A stretch of DNA of 64,000 bases from Lacipirellula limnantheis (GCF_007746075.1 NZ_CP036339.1:1698856-1762855); one strand, 5' to 3'; positions 25,601 to 35,006 are shown, numbered from the stretch's first letter. Notes: a model not told the origin generated them from the letters alone. Translations and numbers: made by a program.

Positions 25601-27145
25601 TCATGAATAAACCAGCTGCCGAGAACTTGCACAAGTCGAATCGCCTCGAATTGCCCGGGAGGCTTCTAGGGCAATTGCTAAGCTGGTCGCCGCGTCTCCG
25701 TGCGAAGTACCCTCTTCGTTGCCGCGTGCCATCTCCAGCCGGTAACCGCCGTTGGCCTTTTCGGTGATTCGCATCGCCTTCAAGTCGGCCAGCAATTCAG
25801 CATGCTCATAGAGCGACAACTGGCGTTCCCTGAAGGCCGTCAGCATTCCCGATGCCATGCTCTGGAGATTCCCCGGCGTGAAGTTCATCGGGTCGCAGTA
25901 CAGCCCCGCCTTCGTCAATCGCTGGCCTAGATGCTCAGCCTGCCATGGATCGTAGTCCAGCCGCGTGAGCTTGAACCGCCGGTGTACGTCCAGAATGACC
26001 CGTTCGATGGCGTCTAGCTCCACGCGGCCTGCCTGAGGCTTCCAGACGTGAAGCTCTACCAGCTTCAGGGCTCCGCTGCCGGGATGGCGGGTGTATCGAA
26101 TCTCATCGGCCGGGGCGTCGACCAGCCCCAAGTCGGCCATCGCGGAGAACGCACCCACCAGGGGACGCGGCTTGCGTACTTGCCGATCCATGTAGCCCGT
26201 GTGCCGTGCAACGACGGCCAGAGCAGACGCATCGCGTCGCAGGCCGATATCGAGCCCAGCAACGTAGGCCCATCCGCGTTCAGGGTAGTTGCATGGGCCG
26301 GGGAGCGTGACAGCTGCCTGAATATCGGCACCATCCAGAGCATCGCCGCTGCCGTCGCTCCAGTGGTTGAGCCAGAGCCGTGCATACGTCTTCGGCGGCA
26401 GTAGTCGCCGCTGCTCTTCCAATCGTGCCGGGGTAATCCAGGATGCTTTTGGCCCGTCCAACTCGCGAAAGAGCCAAGCTGGATCGGTGCGAACCTGATC
26501 GACCAGCTTGCCCTGCCAACTCTCGCGGAATCCGGCGTTCATGATCGTCAGCACCATGCAGCTGGCCCGCTTTGCAGCGGCACTCAGCAGACTGTCGAAC
26601 AACTCGCGGCCCCGCCAGTGGCTGACTTCATCCAGAATGACGAAATCGGGATTGTGACCAAAGCTACTCGCCGCGTCGCTGGAAATCACCGTGAGCGTCG
26701 ACCCGCTTCGCCTATTGATGACCCGATCTTTGCTTACTTCTAGGATTTCGCCCAGCCAGCGATTCAGCCGGCAGAGCGTATCGACGGCGTTCAGCAGCAA
26801 GGCGGCTTGCTCTTTGTCGGCGGCAGCTGCCACAGCAGTGAGCTTGCGTAGGCTCGCGAACAGCAGCCAAGCGGCCGTCACGGCTTGATCGCTGGTCTTA
26901 CTGTGACCACGCGGCCGGATGAACATGGCCCGCAGCACGGGATTGGGGACGCTCTGGCCCACGACTCGCCGCAGACCGCTGTCGATCGCTTCGAAGTCGT
27001 CTCGCTGCCAGTCGTCCAGGCATTTGCCCAACGGACGGGGCTGGCCGTCACAGTCGATCAAGAGCCGCTCCCGGAACGCGGCCGGGTCTGACATGAGGCG
27101 TTCAAATTGACCACGCTCTGAAACTTGTGGCATGCTTTCTCCCAT
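25601..27145 (-). CDS. terL: Phage terminase large subunit
   Basis: A 514-residue packaging motor. The N-terminal ATPase has a Walker A-like RPRGHSKTS (residues about 77-85), Walker B FVILDEVSHW with its catalytic Glu, and a coupling motif (LTIMNAG). The C-terminal nuclease has acidic residues in GLDIGLRRDASALAV, RLDYDPWQAEHL and HGDAATSLAIAL. It is a planctomycete variant of the HK97-like TerL class. It lies upstream of the capsid gene with a 145-bp gap that holds only a CCCCGCC..GGCCGGGG hairpin. An alternative start is MPQV, four codons in. Confidence 0.88.
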   Translation of the reverse strand: MGESMPQVSERGQFERLMSDPAAFRERLLIDCDGQPRPLGKCLDDWQRDDFEAIDSGLRRVVGQSVPNPVLRAMFIRPRGHSKTSDQAVTAAWLLFASLRKLTAVAAAADKEQAALLLNAVDTLCRLNRWLGEILEVSKDRVINRRSGSTLTVISSDAASSFGHNPDFVILDEVSHWRGRELFDSLLSAAAKRASCMVLTIMNAGFRESWQGKLVDQVRTDPAWLFRELDGPKASWITPARLEEQRRLLPPKTYARLWLNHWSDGSGDALDGADIQAAVTLPGPCNYPERGWAYVAGLDIGLRRDASALAVVARHTGYMDRQVRKPRPLVGAFSAMADLGLVDAPADEIRYTRHPGSGALKLVELHVWKPQAGRVELDAIERVILDVHRRFKLTRLDYDPWQAEHLGQRLTKAGLYCDPMNFTPGNLQSMASGMLTAFRERQLSLYEHAELLADLKAMRITEKANGGYRLEMARGNEEGTSHGDAATSLAIALEASRAIRGDSTCASSRQLVYS

Positions 27146-27207
27146 CCGTGGAGGAATCCCGGTACTTTCCTATGACTGCATCGCTGACAATCGCCATCCC
27201 CATCCGC

Positions 27208-27213
27208 TATAGT
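27208..27213 (+). promoter_or_regulatory. TATAGT box of a leaderless-type promoter
   Basis: TATAGT ends 7 bp before the ATG at 27221, matching the other accessory promoters. Confidence 0.45.
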
Positions 27214-27220
27214 GAGGGGC

Positions 27221-27385
27221 ATGGAACACACTCTCGTCGCCCAGCAGACGGGCTACATCCGTGCGAAGCCGATCAGCATATCGCTGTTCACGATTCTGGC
27301 GGTTGTAGTGTACGTCGTTCTTTGGAGGCGAAAGCGGAAGGCTCGCCGGCAATTGAAATCAGGGACGAAGAGAAAACTTTCCTAG
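27221..27385 (+). CDS. 54-residue single-span membrane protein, antisense to the structural operon
   Basis: MEHTLVAQQTGYIRAKPISI, then a transmembrane helix (SLFTILAVVVYVVLWRRKRK) and a basic tail ending RKLS. It occupies the 274-bp gap between terL and the next minus-strand gene and runs opposite to them. TATAGT lies 7 bp before the ATG. Size, strand and promoter match the other antiparallel small membrane genes of element A. No family recognised. Confidence 0.5.
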   Translation: MEHTLVAQQTGYIRAKPISISLFTILAVVVYVVLWRRKRKARRQLKSGTKRKLS

Positions 27386-27419
27386 CAACACACTGTTAGG
27401 ACCGTACCGAAATCTCGGA

Positions 27420-27692
27420 TCAGTCGTCGTCCTGCAAGCTCTCACGCCAAGGTGCGTCGTCGTCGCCCCCACCCGTCGCATCGGCCACGGCTCGCTCAAT
27501 CCGGGCTTGGCTGTCAACGATTGCTCCCGTCGATTCGCAGAGCGTCGCGAGCAAGGCCGAATGCTTCTCTTGCATCGTGGCGACCACGTTCAGCAAGGGC
27601 TCTAATCCTTCGTCGACAATGGCTCTGACGGCAAGCTGGAGTTCGGGCCGGATGATGGCTCTGAGTTCGGCTTCAAGTTCGGGGCTGAGCAT
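27420..27692 (-). CDS. Small acidic helical protein
   Basis: A 90-residue protein, MLSPELEAELRAIIRPELQL and onward, helical with an acidic end (GGGDDDAPWRESLQDDD). Its first 91 bp overlap the 3' end of the zinc-finger gene in another frame. It may be a head-accessory or regulatory protein of the terminase operon. No family recognised. Confidence 0.45.
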   Translation of the reverse strand: MLSPELEAELRAIIRPELQLAVRAIVDEGLEPLLNVVATMQEKHSALLATLCESTGAIVDSQARIERAVADATGGGDDDAPWRESLQDDD

Positions 27693-28045
27693 GATGGCTC
27701 CAGTTCTTCGGTCTCAGACCGGGATAAGGGCGAGCGGCGTAGGTGACCGCGACTGGTGATTGAGCCGCTCGCGTACATTGGCGTACGGCGGGGCAGGGTG
27801 TCAGGTTCAGCGGCTGGCGTTGCGTAACTGGCTCGGCGTCCCCACTTCGCCCGGCACTTTGGCGAGCACAGCGTCTGGCTCATGCGACCAGAGAAGACGT
27901 TGCCGCATTCATGGCACGGCTTCTCTTGCATGCCCGCAGCCCGATCGGCGGCACAGCGGCAATCCGACGTGCAATAATCACGACGCAGGCCGTTGAACGT
28001 CTGCCCGCAGTGGTGGCAACGCTGGCCGTCGGCTCTATCGACCAT
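27602..28045 (-). CDS. Double zinc-finger protein
   Basis: A 147-residue protein with two Cys4 fingers, CHHCGQTFNGLRRDYCTSDC and CHECGNVFSGRMSQTLCSPK (with C at the end of CSPKC), followed by a disordered Ser/Pro-rich tail. Such fingers are common in small phage DNA-binding proteins. It overlaps the terS-like gene upstream by 11 bp and a small gene downstream. An auxiliary role in packaging or regulation is inferred from the neighbourhood. Confidence 0.55.
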   Translation of the reverse strand: MVDRADGQRCHHCGQTFNGLRRDYCTSDCRCAADRAAGMQEKPCHECGNVFSGRMSQTLCSPKCRAKWGRRASYATPAAEPDTLPRRTPMYASGSITSRGHLRRSPLSRSETEELEPSCSAPNLKPNSEPSSGPNSSLPSEPLSTKD

Positions 28046-28535
28046 CGTCGCCCCCTTCCGGCTCGGCGGGCAAGTTCGTCACGGGAGCCGCGTAGAGCTG
28101 ATCCAAAACGCTGCCTGAGTCGGCAGGGTCCAAGTTGAGCTTCTCAACTGCCCGGTCTCGCTTGTCGCTCTCGGCTGCGATCGTCGTTAGGTAACTGAGC
28201 CGGTCCGTCACGCTCATCTTGTCGCCGTCGACCCTCAGGGCTCGTTGTGCGAGCAAGGCGGCTTGCTCATGGCGGCAGGCCGACTGGATTAGCAAGGCAT
28301 GCTTCAGGCTCAACTCGTTGTGGCGTTCGACTACGGCCCTCTCCAGAGCCTTACGCAGCACCGTGACGCGGCTGCCAATCCAAGCATGTTTCTTGGGCAG
28401 AACGCCCGTGGCGAACGCCCTCTCGGCTCTCAGGCCATGCTTGAAGCCGTTGGCACTCCCCAGCGGGGGACCGTGACCGACGGCGGCCTTATTCCCCGGC
28501 TTGAATCGTGTAGCGATGTCACCCCGTTCTGCCAT
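28035..28535 (-). CDS. Probable small terminase subunit
   Basis: A 166-residue protein starting MAERGDIATRFKPGNKAAVG followed by GPPLGSANGFKHGLRAERA, the GN.AA..HG phrase usual in phage small terminases and related DNA-binding proteins. The rest is helical (ALERAVVERHNELSLKHALL). Being first in the packaging operon, just upstream of terL, supports the terS call. No helix-turn-helix was firmly identified, so confidence is moderate. Confidence 0.55.
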   Translation of the reverse strand: MAERGDIATRFKPGNKAAVGHGPPLGSANGFKHGLRAERAFATGVLPKKHAWIGSRVTVLRKALERAVVERHNELSLKHALLIQSACRHEQAALLAQRALRVDGDKMSVTDRLSYLTTIAAESDKRDRAVEKLNLDPADSGSVLDQLYAAPVTNLPAEPEGGDDGR

Positions 28536-28600
28536 TACAACTTCCCTGCACTATTGAGACTGAGCCGAAATACACCCGGATTTGGTGTCAGGTGTCAGGG

Positions 28601-28629
28601 TTAATTCGCTTAAGTCGTTCGCGTATAAG
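28601..28629 (+). promoter_or_regulatory. Possible promoter of the structured RNA
   Basis: TTAATT (28601-28606), a 17-bp spacer and TATAAG (28624-28629) on the plus strand. The -10 is good, the -35 weak. Transcription would begin near 28636. Confidence 0.35.
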
Positions 28630-28635
28630 CCTTTG

Positions 28636-29396
28636 CGTTACTTGAGCAAGGCATCCTGTATCCCTTGTGGGCTCAGCCGCCCCGTTTTTGGCTCCATCCC
28701 GTTTAGCCGGACTAGAGGACCCTGTTGTCTACATTTGGGGTTGGTGTTTCCTGAGAAAATCTTCCCCAAACTCGTCTTCTACACGCCAAGTTCAGAACGC
28801 GGGCTTTCCCCACGAGATTCTCTTAGAGAACCCTGAGTGGGCTGACCTCTTGAACTACTAGGGTTTGCTACTGGTGTTGATTCGTCTCGTCTCTCGGTCA
28901 CCCCTCCCGGGACCTCCAAGAGACTCCGTCGTCAGTTTGGCTTCTTCCCACCCGCTGAATGGGTCAGTGATTTTTCCAACATCTCGATTGCACCGGGACG
29001 TAACCCGCGTCGCTGGGGCATCACGCGAACGTGTGCTTGTCTACTACCAGCCCGTTGCCCGGAAAACCGCTGTCCCCAGCGGAACCACTGTTTCTGCTTC
29101 CCTGCTAAACGCCCACAGTCAGCGTCTCCTGTACTCATCGCTGACATGCCCAACGCTCGTTTGCTCGACACGCTGGCCGTTTCCGACAACGGGGTGAGGT
29201 TTATCCCCGCACGTTGCTTTTCCCCAGTCGCTTTACAACTGGGATGGTTACCTTTTGGTTCGGGCGAAGTCACCATCTCAACCAAACCCGCTTCCCATTC
29301 ATCCCGGACAACGGTATGATGCGAAGTACACCAGCCCTTACTCCTCAGGGCACGATTCAAGCCCTCGCTCAGCAGGCCCGCCGAGCGAGGGTTTTT
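28636..29396 (+). ncRNA. Candidate large structured non-coding RNA
   Basis: An 880-bp interval between terS and the ParB-like gene lacks convincing genes but is rich in stems on the plus strand: TTTGGGG/CCCCAAA (28734-28740 with 28764-28770), TTCTC-TTA-GAGAA, GTCTCT/AGAGAC (28889-28894 with 28919-28924) enclosing GGTC/GACC, CGCGT/ACGCG, CCGCTG-TCCC-CAGCGG (29067-29082) and GTCAGCG/CGCTGAC (29118-29124 with 29139-29145). It ends in an intrinsic terminator at 29362-29396. Size and prophage location recall the large ornate RNAs GOLLD and ROOL; membership cannot be tested here. Competing short frames in this interval lack codon bias and family character. Confidence 0.55.
29362..29396 (+). terminator. 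Intrinsic terminator of the RNA candidate
   Basis: CCCTCGCTC (29362-29370) pairs perfectly with GAGCGAGGG (29383-29391), followed by TTTTT. An alternative stem, AGGGC (29347-29351) with GCCCT (29361-29365), would compete with it. Confidence 0.8.
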
Positions 29397-29414
29397 CCTT
29401 TCCCGCCTCACCAC

Positions 29415-30365
29415 TTACATCGATGCGACTAACTGCTCAGTCGCCATCTTTTCCTTTGTTGCAATCAACATCTGAATCGTTGCTGCCAATTGTGCAGCAG
29501 CGTTGACGAAGTCCAACGCGAGTTCCTTGTCGACTGACTCAGCCAGTCGAGCCAGTTCCTCGTGCTGGTCCTCCAGCGTGGTGATCACGTCCTGGAGTTC
29601 CTGAGTCGCATTGTCATCGTCGAAGTTGATTTCCGATCCGTGATCGCACTCTAGTGCCGAATCGTCGTCGGAATCCGCCTCCAGTTCGCTCAGCTCGTCG
29701 TCTGCGGGTTCGTCGTCATCTCCTTCGGTCTGCGGGCCGTGATGCGCTGCGTCATCGGAGACGATGGCCAGCGAGGTCTTGGGCTGCGACGACTTCTTCG
29801 CGTGCTTGGCGGGGTACACTTTGCCATCTGGACCTTTGACCGGGGTTTGCTCCGAGCAAACCTCGTCTTTCACCCTGCCAACGAAGCTGTTCGAGAAGCC
29901 AAGTTCTTTAGCAATCCAATTAGCCGACTTTGTCTTCCAGAATTCGCTTTCGAGCAGCATCTTGACCGCACGACGCTTGTCAGCATTGGTGAGCGGCTTT
30001 CCATGCTCAGAGTTGGCTTTAGCTGCTTCCAGGACGGCCCGATCTTCAACCGTCTCGCCTTCTTCGGGATTGATGACTTTTACTTCGATGTGAGTAGCAT
30101 TCATCCCGGACGCCAAGCCCATGCGGTAACGTCCATCCACAAGCAGATACGGGCCTTCTTCCTCACTGGCAGCGACAACCTTCAACGGAGGGCATCGAAA
30201 TAGTGTGATTGTCTGTTCACCGTCTTTGAATTCGATCGTGGAATCAGCGAACCGCTCTGCGTAATCGTTGAAGAGGGCAGGCATTAGCTTGCCATCCGCT
30301 CGTGACCAGAGTTCCGGTCGATCCACAATGTCGGTAATGGCAACGCGAACAGGAAACAGGTTCAT
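29415..30365 (-). CDS. ParB-like nuclease-fold DNA-binding protein
   Basis: A 316-residue protein. An N-terminal ParB/Srx-fold domain shows LFRCPPLKVV and LLVDGRYRMGLA, the equivalent of the GERR/GHxR box, followed by a helix-turn-helix (SANWIAKELGFSNSFVGRVK, about residues 146-166), a long acidic linker (EADSDDDSALECDHGSE) and a C-terminal coiled coil. Phage ParB-like proteins act in replication, partition or transcriptional switching. It lies upstream of the RNA interval and overlaps the small HTH gene by 4 bp, so regulation of the element is the most likely job. Confidence 0.7.
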   Translation of the reverse strand: MNLFPVRVAITDIVDRPELWSRADGKLMPALFNDYAERFADSTIEFKDGEQTITLFRCPPLKVVAASEEEGPYLLVDGRYRMGLASGMNATHIEVKVINPEEGETVEDRAVLEAAKANSEHGKPLTNADKRRAVKMLLESEFWKTKSANWIAKELGFSNSFVGRVKDEVCSEQTPVKGPDGKVYPAKHAKKSSQPKTSLAIVSDDAAHHGPQTEGDDDEPADDELSELEADSDDDSALECDHGSEINFDDDNATQELQDVITTLEDQHEELARLAESVDKELALDFVNAAAQLAATIQMLIATKEKMATEQLVASM

Positions 30366-30634
30366 TTCAGTACCCTCACATCTGCGAAATAGTCCTTCCG
30401 TGGCGAAGTTGCTCGGCGGACTCGCTTCTGCCGAGATGAAATTGGTTTGGGGCTGGTCTGCCGCTGCTCAATGAACTTGGCAAGGGCGGCGTCGGTAATC
30501 CTGAACCGGGGGCGACGCGCTGCGGGCCGCGAAACATCGAAGCCCGGAAGTTGGCCACTTCGCACCCAAGCAATCACGGTCTCGGGGGCGACGCCCAACA
30601 TGTCGGCGACTTGTGGAGGGCTATAGCTGGTCAC
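30362..30634 (-). CDS. Small helix-turn-helix protein (excisionase/MerR-like)
   Basis: A 90-residue protein from a GTG at 30634: VTSYSPPQVADMLGVAPETV then IAWVRSGQLPGFDVSRP and RPRFRITDAALAKFIEQR, the wing and helix of the AlpA/excisionase-type MerR fold. A longer frame to 30808 is unlikely because the GTG overlaps the previous stop (GTGA), a coupled start. It could be the recombination directionality factor of element A. Confidence 0.65.
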   Translation of the reverse strand: MTSYSPPQVADMLGVAPETVIAWVRSGQLPGFDVSRPAARRPRFRITDAALAKFIEQRQTSPKPISSRQKRVRRATSPRKDYFADVRVLK

Positions 30635-31068
30635 GACGCGGCGGCCTCCGTCTGGGGCTCGCCGTGGCGGATATAGGATGCCGCTTTGCGGATCGCAGTC
30701 TTTGAGACGCCTGCACGTCGGAGCGAGCCGACGATGCAGACGGTGAAGAGATCGACCGCCGAGAACTTGGCGGGGCGACCAGTGCCAGGGCCGATCAGCC
30801 CTTTGCATTCAAGATTGGTAATTTGATCGACTGTGACGCCAGCGGATGTGGCCAAGTCACGTTTGGTGAACGCGGTCTGGTCGCCAATCAACAGCGGCAG
30901 GCGCCCCCAGAGATTCTCCAGGTCCATTATTAGGAACTGTACCGCCCCAGCACCACCTGACCGCCGAAACGTGGCGGACTCCTCGGCCATGAAGGCTTGG
31001 TCGCCCGCCAATACCAGGTACTTCTGGCCGGCGTGAAAATTTTCCTGGAGGTGTGACGGGGCGTGCAT
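30631..31068 (-). CDS. MerR-like helix-turn-helix regulator
   Basis: A 145-residue frame; the folded part starts about residue 48 at MDLENLWGRLPLLIGDQTAF, so the true start may be internal. TKRDLATSAGVTVDQITNLE and GTGRPAKFSAVDLFTVCIVG form a MerR-type HTH and wing. It overlaps the next small HTH gene by 4 bp. Together the two HTH proteins resemble a phage regulatory pair. Upstream, 31112-31132 contains an imperfect dyad (TTAGATT...AGTCTAA) that may be an operator. Confidence 0.6.
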   Translation of the reverse strand: MHAPSHLQENFHAGQKYLVLAGDQAFMAEESATFRRSGGAGAVQFLIMDLENLWGRLPLLIGDQTAFTKRDLATSAGVTVDQITNLECKGLIGPGTGRPAKFSAVDLFTVCIVGSLRRAGVSKTAIRKAASYIRHGEPQTEAAAS

Positions 31069-31111
31069 TTGACTTACCTAAACTCACGAGGTCGTTGTGA
31101 CACCCGTGATT

Positions 31112-31132
31112 TTAGATTCGTTGTAAGTCTAA
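31112..31132. promoter_or_regulatory. Imperfect dyad upstream of the regulator
   Basis: TTAGATT (31112-31118) and AGTCTAA (31126-31132) form arms with one mismatch, 45-65 bp before the regulator start. GTTGTGAC-like repeats flank it. A candidate autoregulatory operator. Confidence 0.35.
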
Positions 31133-31178
31133 TGCTGTGGACTGGTTGTGACTTATTGTGACGCTGTGTTGCGTACAG

Positions 31179-31715
31179 CTATTTCACGCGGTAGTAACCT
31201 GAACCTTTATTACCTTTGATGAAACCATTCGCGACCAGCGGCTTCGATTTCATTAGACGCCGTCGCACATTGTCATACTCGCATAGCTCAACGTTTGGAT
31301 CACCGGCGTTTGCAATCTCAATGTGTTTGGCAATCTCTTTCATCGATAGAGGATGGTCGAATGATGTCACCGATAGGATTGATCGGTCAGCTGGAATTAG
31401 GTCCAGCTCGGTCAGTCCAGCTTCTGGCGGTGTTGCATCATCGTAATCACCGACCTCTTCTGGCACCACGATTCCCGGGCAAGCGAAGTTCGTGACCCGA
31501 TAATCATATGCCTCGAAGAACCCCTCTTCGAATTCGTCGTCGGTGCAGATGGCCCATGGGGTTTCTGGCCAGTCGCGTCCGTCTCGGCCGGGAGCGATGT
31601 AGAACGCATAGAGATTCCGCACCTCTATCGTCGCAACCTTAGAGATATCATTCGGCAAGTCGCCGGCAAGTTGCAAGTCGACAATGTGCCGAGCAAATTC
31701 GTTAAGCTCATGCAT
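31179..31715 (-). CDS. Element A protein of unknown function
   Basis: A 178-residue soluble, acidic protein from the ATG at 31715 (MHELNEFARHIVDLQLAGDL); the longer frame is integrase sequence read out of frame. It has EVRNLYAFYIAPGRDGRDWP and a C-terminal MKEIAKHIEIANAGDPN followed by VRRRLMKSKPLVANG, looking like a winged-helix tail. The start overlaps the integrase stop by 8 bp, so they are co-translated. A regulatory or excision role is possible. Confidence 0.5.
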   Translation of the reverse strand: MHELNEFARHIVDLQLAGDLPNDISKVATIEVRNLYAFYIAPGRDGRDWPETPWAICTDDEFEEGFFEAYDYRVTNFACPGIVVPEEVGDYDDATPPEAGLTELDLIPADRSILSVTSFDHPLSMKEIAKHIEIANAGDPNVELCEYDNVRRRLMKSKPLVANGFIKGNKGSGYYRVK

Positions 31716-32913
31716 TGTTGCTGCTCTCCCCGTAGAGCCAGCTGCGGACGTGGTTGGCGACTCGCTCCAGGCGATGATCATCGACGCGATGCCGGTAGTT
31801 CGCGGCGATGCCCTTCGACTTGTGGCCCATCACTCGATCGATGGCAACGTCATCGAGAACGGGATCAGCTTCCGTTCTCAGTGTATGTCTCAGGCTGTAG
31901 AAGCCCCTTCCGCTTTGCTGGAGCTTCAGCGACTTGACCAGGATCGAAAAGACGTTGGCAACGGGATTGTCATTCGTCTCGCTCGACCAGGGGCGGCCGT
32001 CTTCCCTAAGGAACACCAATCCCGACACGTTTGCTCCGGGCAAACCTGCTCGCAGGCGCAACCATTCCGAGAGGGCTTGAATCGTTTCTGGCCAGAGCTT
32101 GCAGCGACGCGGCACTGCCGTCTTGGGTCTGGGGAACTCGACCCAGCCCGTTCCTAGGTCGATCGCTGAGAGGGGCAGGGCGGCCACGTCGCCATTGCCG
32201 AAACCGCAGTTGATGCCCATCAGGATCATCGCCTTGAGCGGCTGACTGGCTCCGTTGATCAACGCGAGCACTTCATTGCGGCTGAAGAGTTTCTGCGGCT
32301 TGCTCTGCCGCTCAGCGTCCATCTTGTCGGCAGCCGGTTTCTTGAAGTCCGGGCCGAAGTTCATATCACCTGGGATCAGCTCTGACTTTCGAGCCCAGCG
32401 GAATGGCACCTTCGCTCGCACCACGAAGTCAGCCCGTGTGGTATGGCTCCAGGGCTTCGCTTGCTTGCCCTTGCCACCAGTCCCCTTGCTGACGGTCACT
32501 AGCAGCTTGGCCCAATCACCCGGGCGGATGTCAGAGACAAGTCGATCCTTGCCGAGATGCTGAAGGATCAGCTTGCAGGTCCGGTGGTAGTCGTCGAACG
32601 TGGCCTTTGTGAGGTCGCCTAATGCGATGCGATCCTCCATTGCGGCCATGAACTCGTTGTAGAGTTCGCCGAGCTTCAAACCTTCAACTTGGGCCTGCTT
32701 GGAGCGGGGAACGCGGCCGGCGAACAAGTCCGCCTCTTGTTCCTTGAACGTGTCGTACGCTTTCTCCCAGCCGTCGGCCCAGCTGCCAAAATAATGCGTT
32801 TTGCCCCGAATCTTCTTCGCCCAACGCTTTGTGTCGTGCGGGAAGAGCGGGAAGTCCGGGTAGGGTTTGGGGGGCTTTTGAGTGTTCCCCTTCGTGGTGC
32901 TAGAATTAGCCAC
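31708..32913 (-). CDS. int: Tyrosine recombinase (integrase) of element A
   Basis: A 401-residue integrase. An arm-binding region at the N-terminus (KRWAKKIRGKTHYFGSW) is followed by a core-binding domain and a catalytic domain with FYSLRHTLRT (Arg II/His), GHKSKGIAANY (His III and the nucleophile Tyr) and IDLGTGWVEFPRPKTAVPRR. At the place of Arg I the sequence is INCGFGNGDVAALP, with Gly where GLR is expected, and the first His of HxLRH is Tyr. I recall these changes from other planctomycete integrases but cannot confirm it. The gene starts about 200 bp inside the right attachment site. Confidence 0.85.
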   Translation of the reverse strand: MANSSTTKGNTQKPPKPYPDFPLFPHDTKRWAKKIRGKTHYFGSWADGWEKAYDTFKEQEADLFAGRVPRSKQAQVEGLKLGELYNEFMAAMEDRIALGDLTKATFDDYHRTCKLILQHLGKDRLVSDIRPGDWAKLLVTVSKGTGGKGKQAKPWSHTTRADFVVRAKVPFRWARKSELIPGDMNFGPDFKKPAADKMDAERQSKPQKLFSRNEVLALINGASQPLKAMILMGINCGFGNGDVAALPLSAIDLGTGWVEFPRPKTAVPRRCKLWPETIQALSEWLRLRAGLPGANVSGLVFLREDGRPWSSETNDNPVANVFSILVKSLKLQQSGRGFYSLRHTLRTEADPVLDDVAIDRVMGHKSKGIAANYRHRVDDHRLERVANHVRSWLYGESSNNA

Positions 32914-32942
32914 GGCATCACCTCCAAGTCACGTTTGTGGGT

Positions 32943-33079
32943 GGTGTCACAGACACCCGTCGACTGCAATCGGCGGGTGTCATTTATCCCTTGGTGAGCA
33001 CTTGAGCAGGGTCGTAAAAGTCCCTACGGGTGTCACTTCAGGTGTCAGAAATCTTACCCTGAGATACCCGCTGGTGTCA
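32943..33079. promoter_or_regulatory. Five GGTGTCA arm-type sites at the right end of element A
   Basis: The heptamer GGTGTCA occurs at 32943, 32976, 33029, 33041 and 33073, all in the same orientation, in the gap between the integrase start and the tRNA. Together with three copies at the left end they are likely integrase or excisionase binding sites. Confidence 0.55.
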
Positions 33080-33121
33080 ATCGGCTTAGAAATCGCCCTG
33101 AATTAAGGGTTTGTTGGCTTC

Positions 33122-34606
<1,485 letters not shown>

Positions 34607-34627
34607 TTTCGATTGCCTTTATGTTGT

Positions 34628-34651
34628 CGGCTGCGAGCGAAAGCGCAGCCG
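34628..34651. other. 8-bp hairpin upstream of integrase B
   Basis: CGGCTGCG (34628-34635) and CGCAGCCG (34644-34651) form a perfect stem around AGCGAAAG, 22 bp before the integrase start. It may be a leader or terminator-like structure. Confidence 0.4.
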
Positions 34652-34759
34652 GACTGTTGCCCATTGTCTCACGTCGCAACGTAGCGCGCAAGATCGCAAT
34701 TCATTGAACTACGTCGCTAGAAAGAATCGTCGAGCCATGCCGACTCGCCGGCGAACGGA

Positions 34760-34939
34760 TCATCGTCTGTCCGCGGCAGCGTCTTCCGCCGCAATCGCCT
34801 CGGCGCGTCGCTGGTTGGCAGCATTGAACGTCGTTGCTCGGTCCATGTCGCTGGCACAACGTAACCTGCTGCACCTCGCTAGTAGTGCTTCGATTCGCGA
34901 TGCAACGGTATCGTCGAAAATGGTTGTTTGTCGCTCCAT
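34760..34939 (-). CDS. Small protein of unknown function
   Basis: A 59-residue protein from an ATG at 34939 (MERQTTIFDDTVASRIEALL), helical and Ala/Arg-rich. The frame extends to 34984 but without better support. It lies between integrase B and the direct repeats at 35007-35068. Low confidence because it is short. Confidence 0.35.
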   Translation of the reverse strand: MERQTTIFDDTVASRIEALLARCSRLRCASDMDRATTFNAANQRRAEAIAAEDAAADRR

Positions 34940-35006
34940 CGTTCCTCCTGCTTTCGAGGCGGACGACACCCTAAGTGGCGTCACGCCCTTATGTGTTTAT
35001 GGGGTA

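Noticed and set aside
28865-29197. 110-codon plus-strand frame in the RNA interval
   Set aside because: No ribosome-binding site or family motif; composition fits structured RNA better than a protein.
28932-29414. 160-codon minus-strand frame in the RNA interval
   Set aside because: Its translation is full of stem-loop-encoded sequence without domain character, and a plus-strand intrinsic terminator lies within it.
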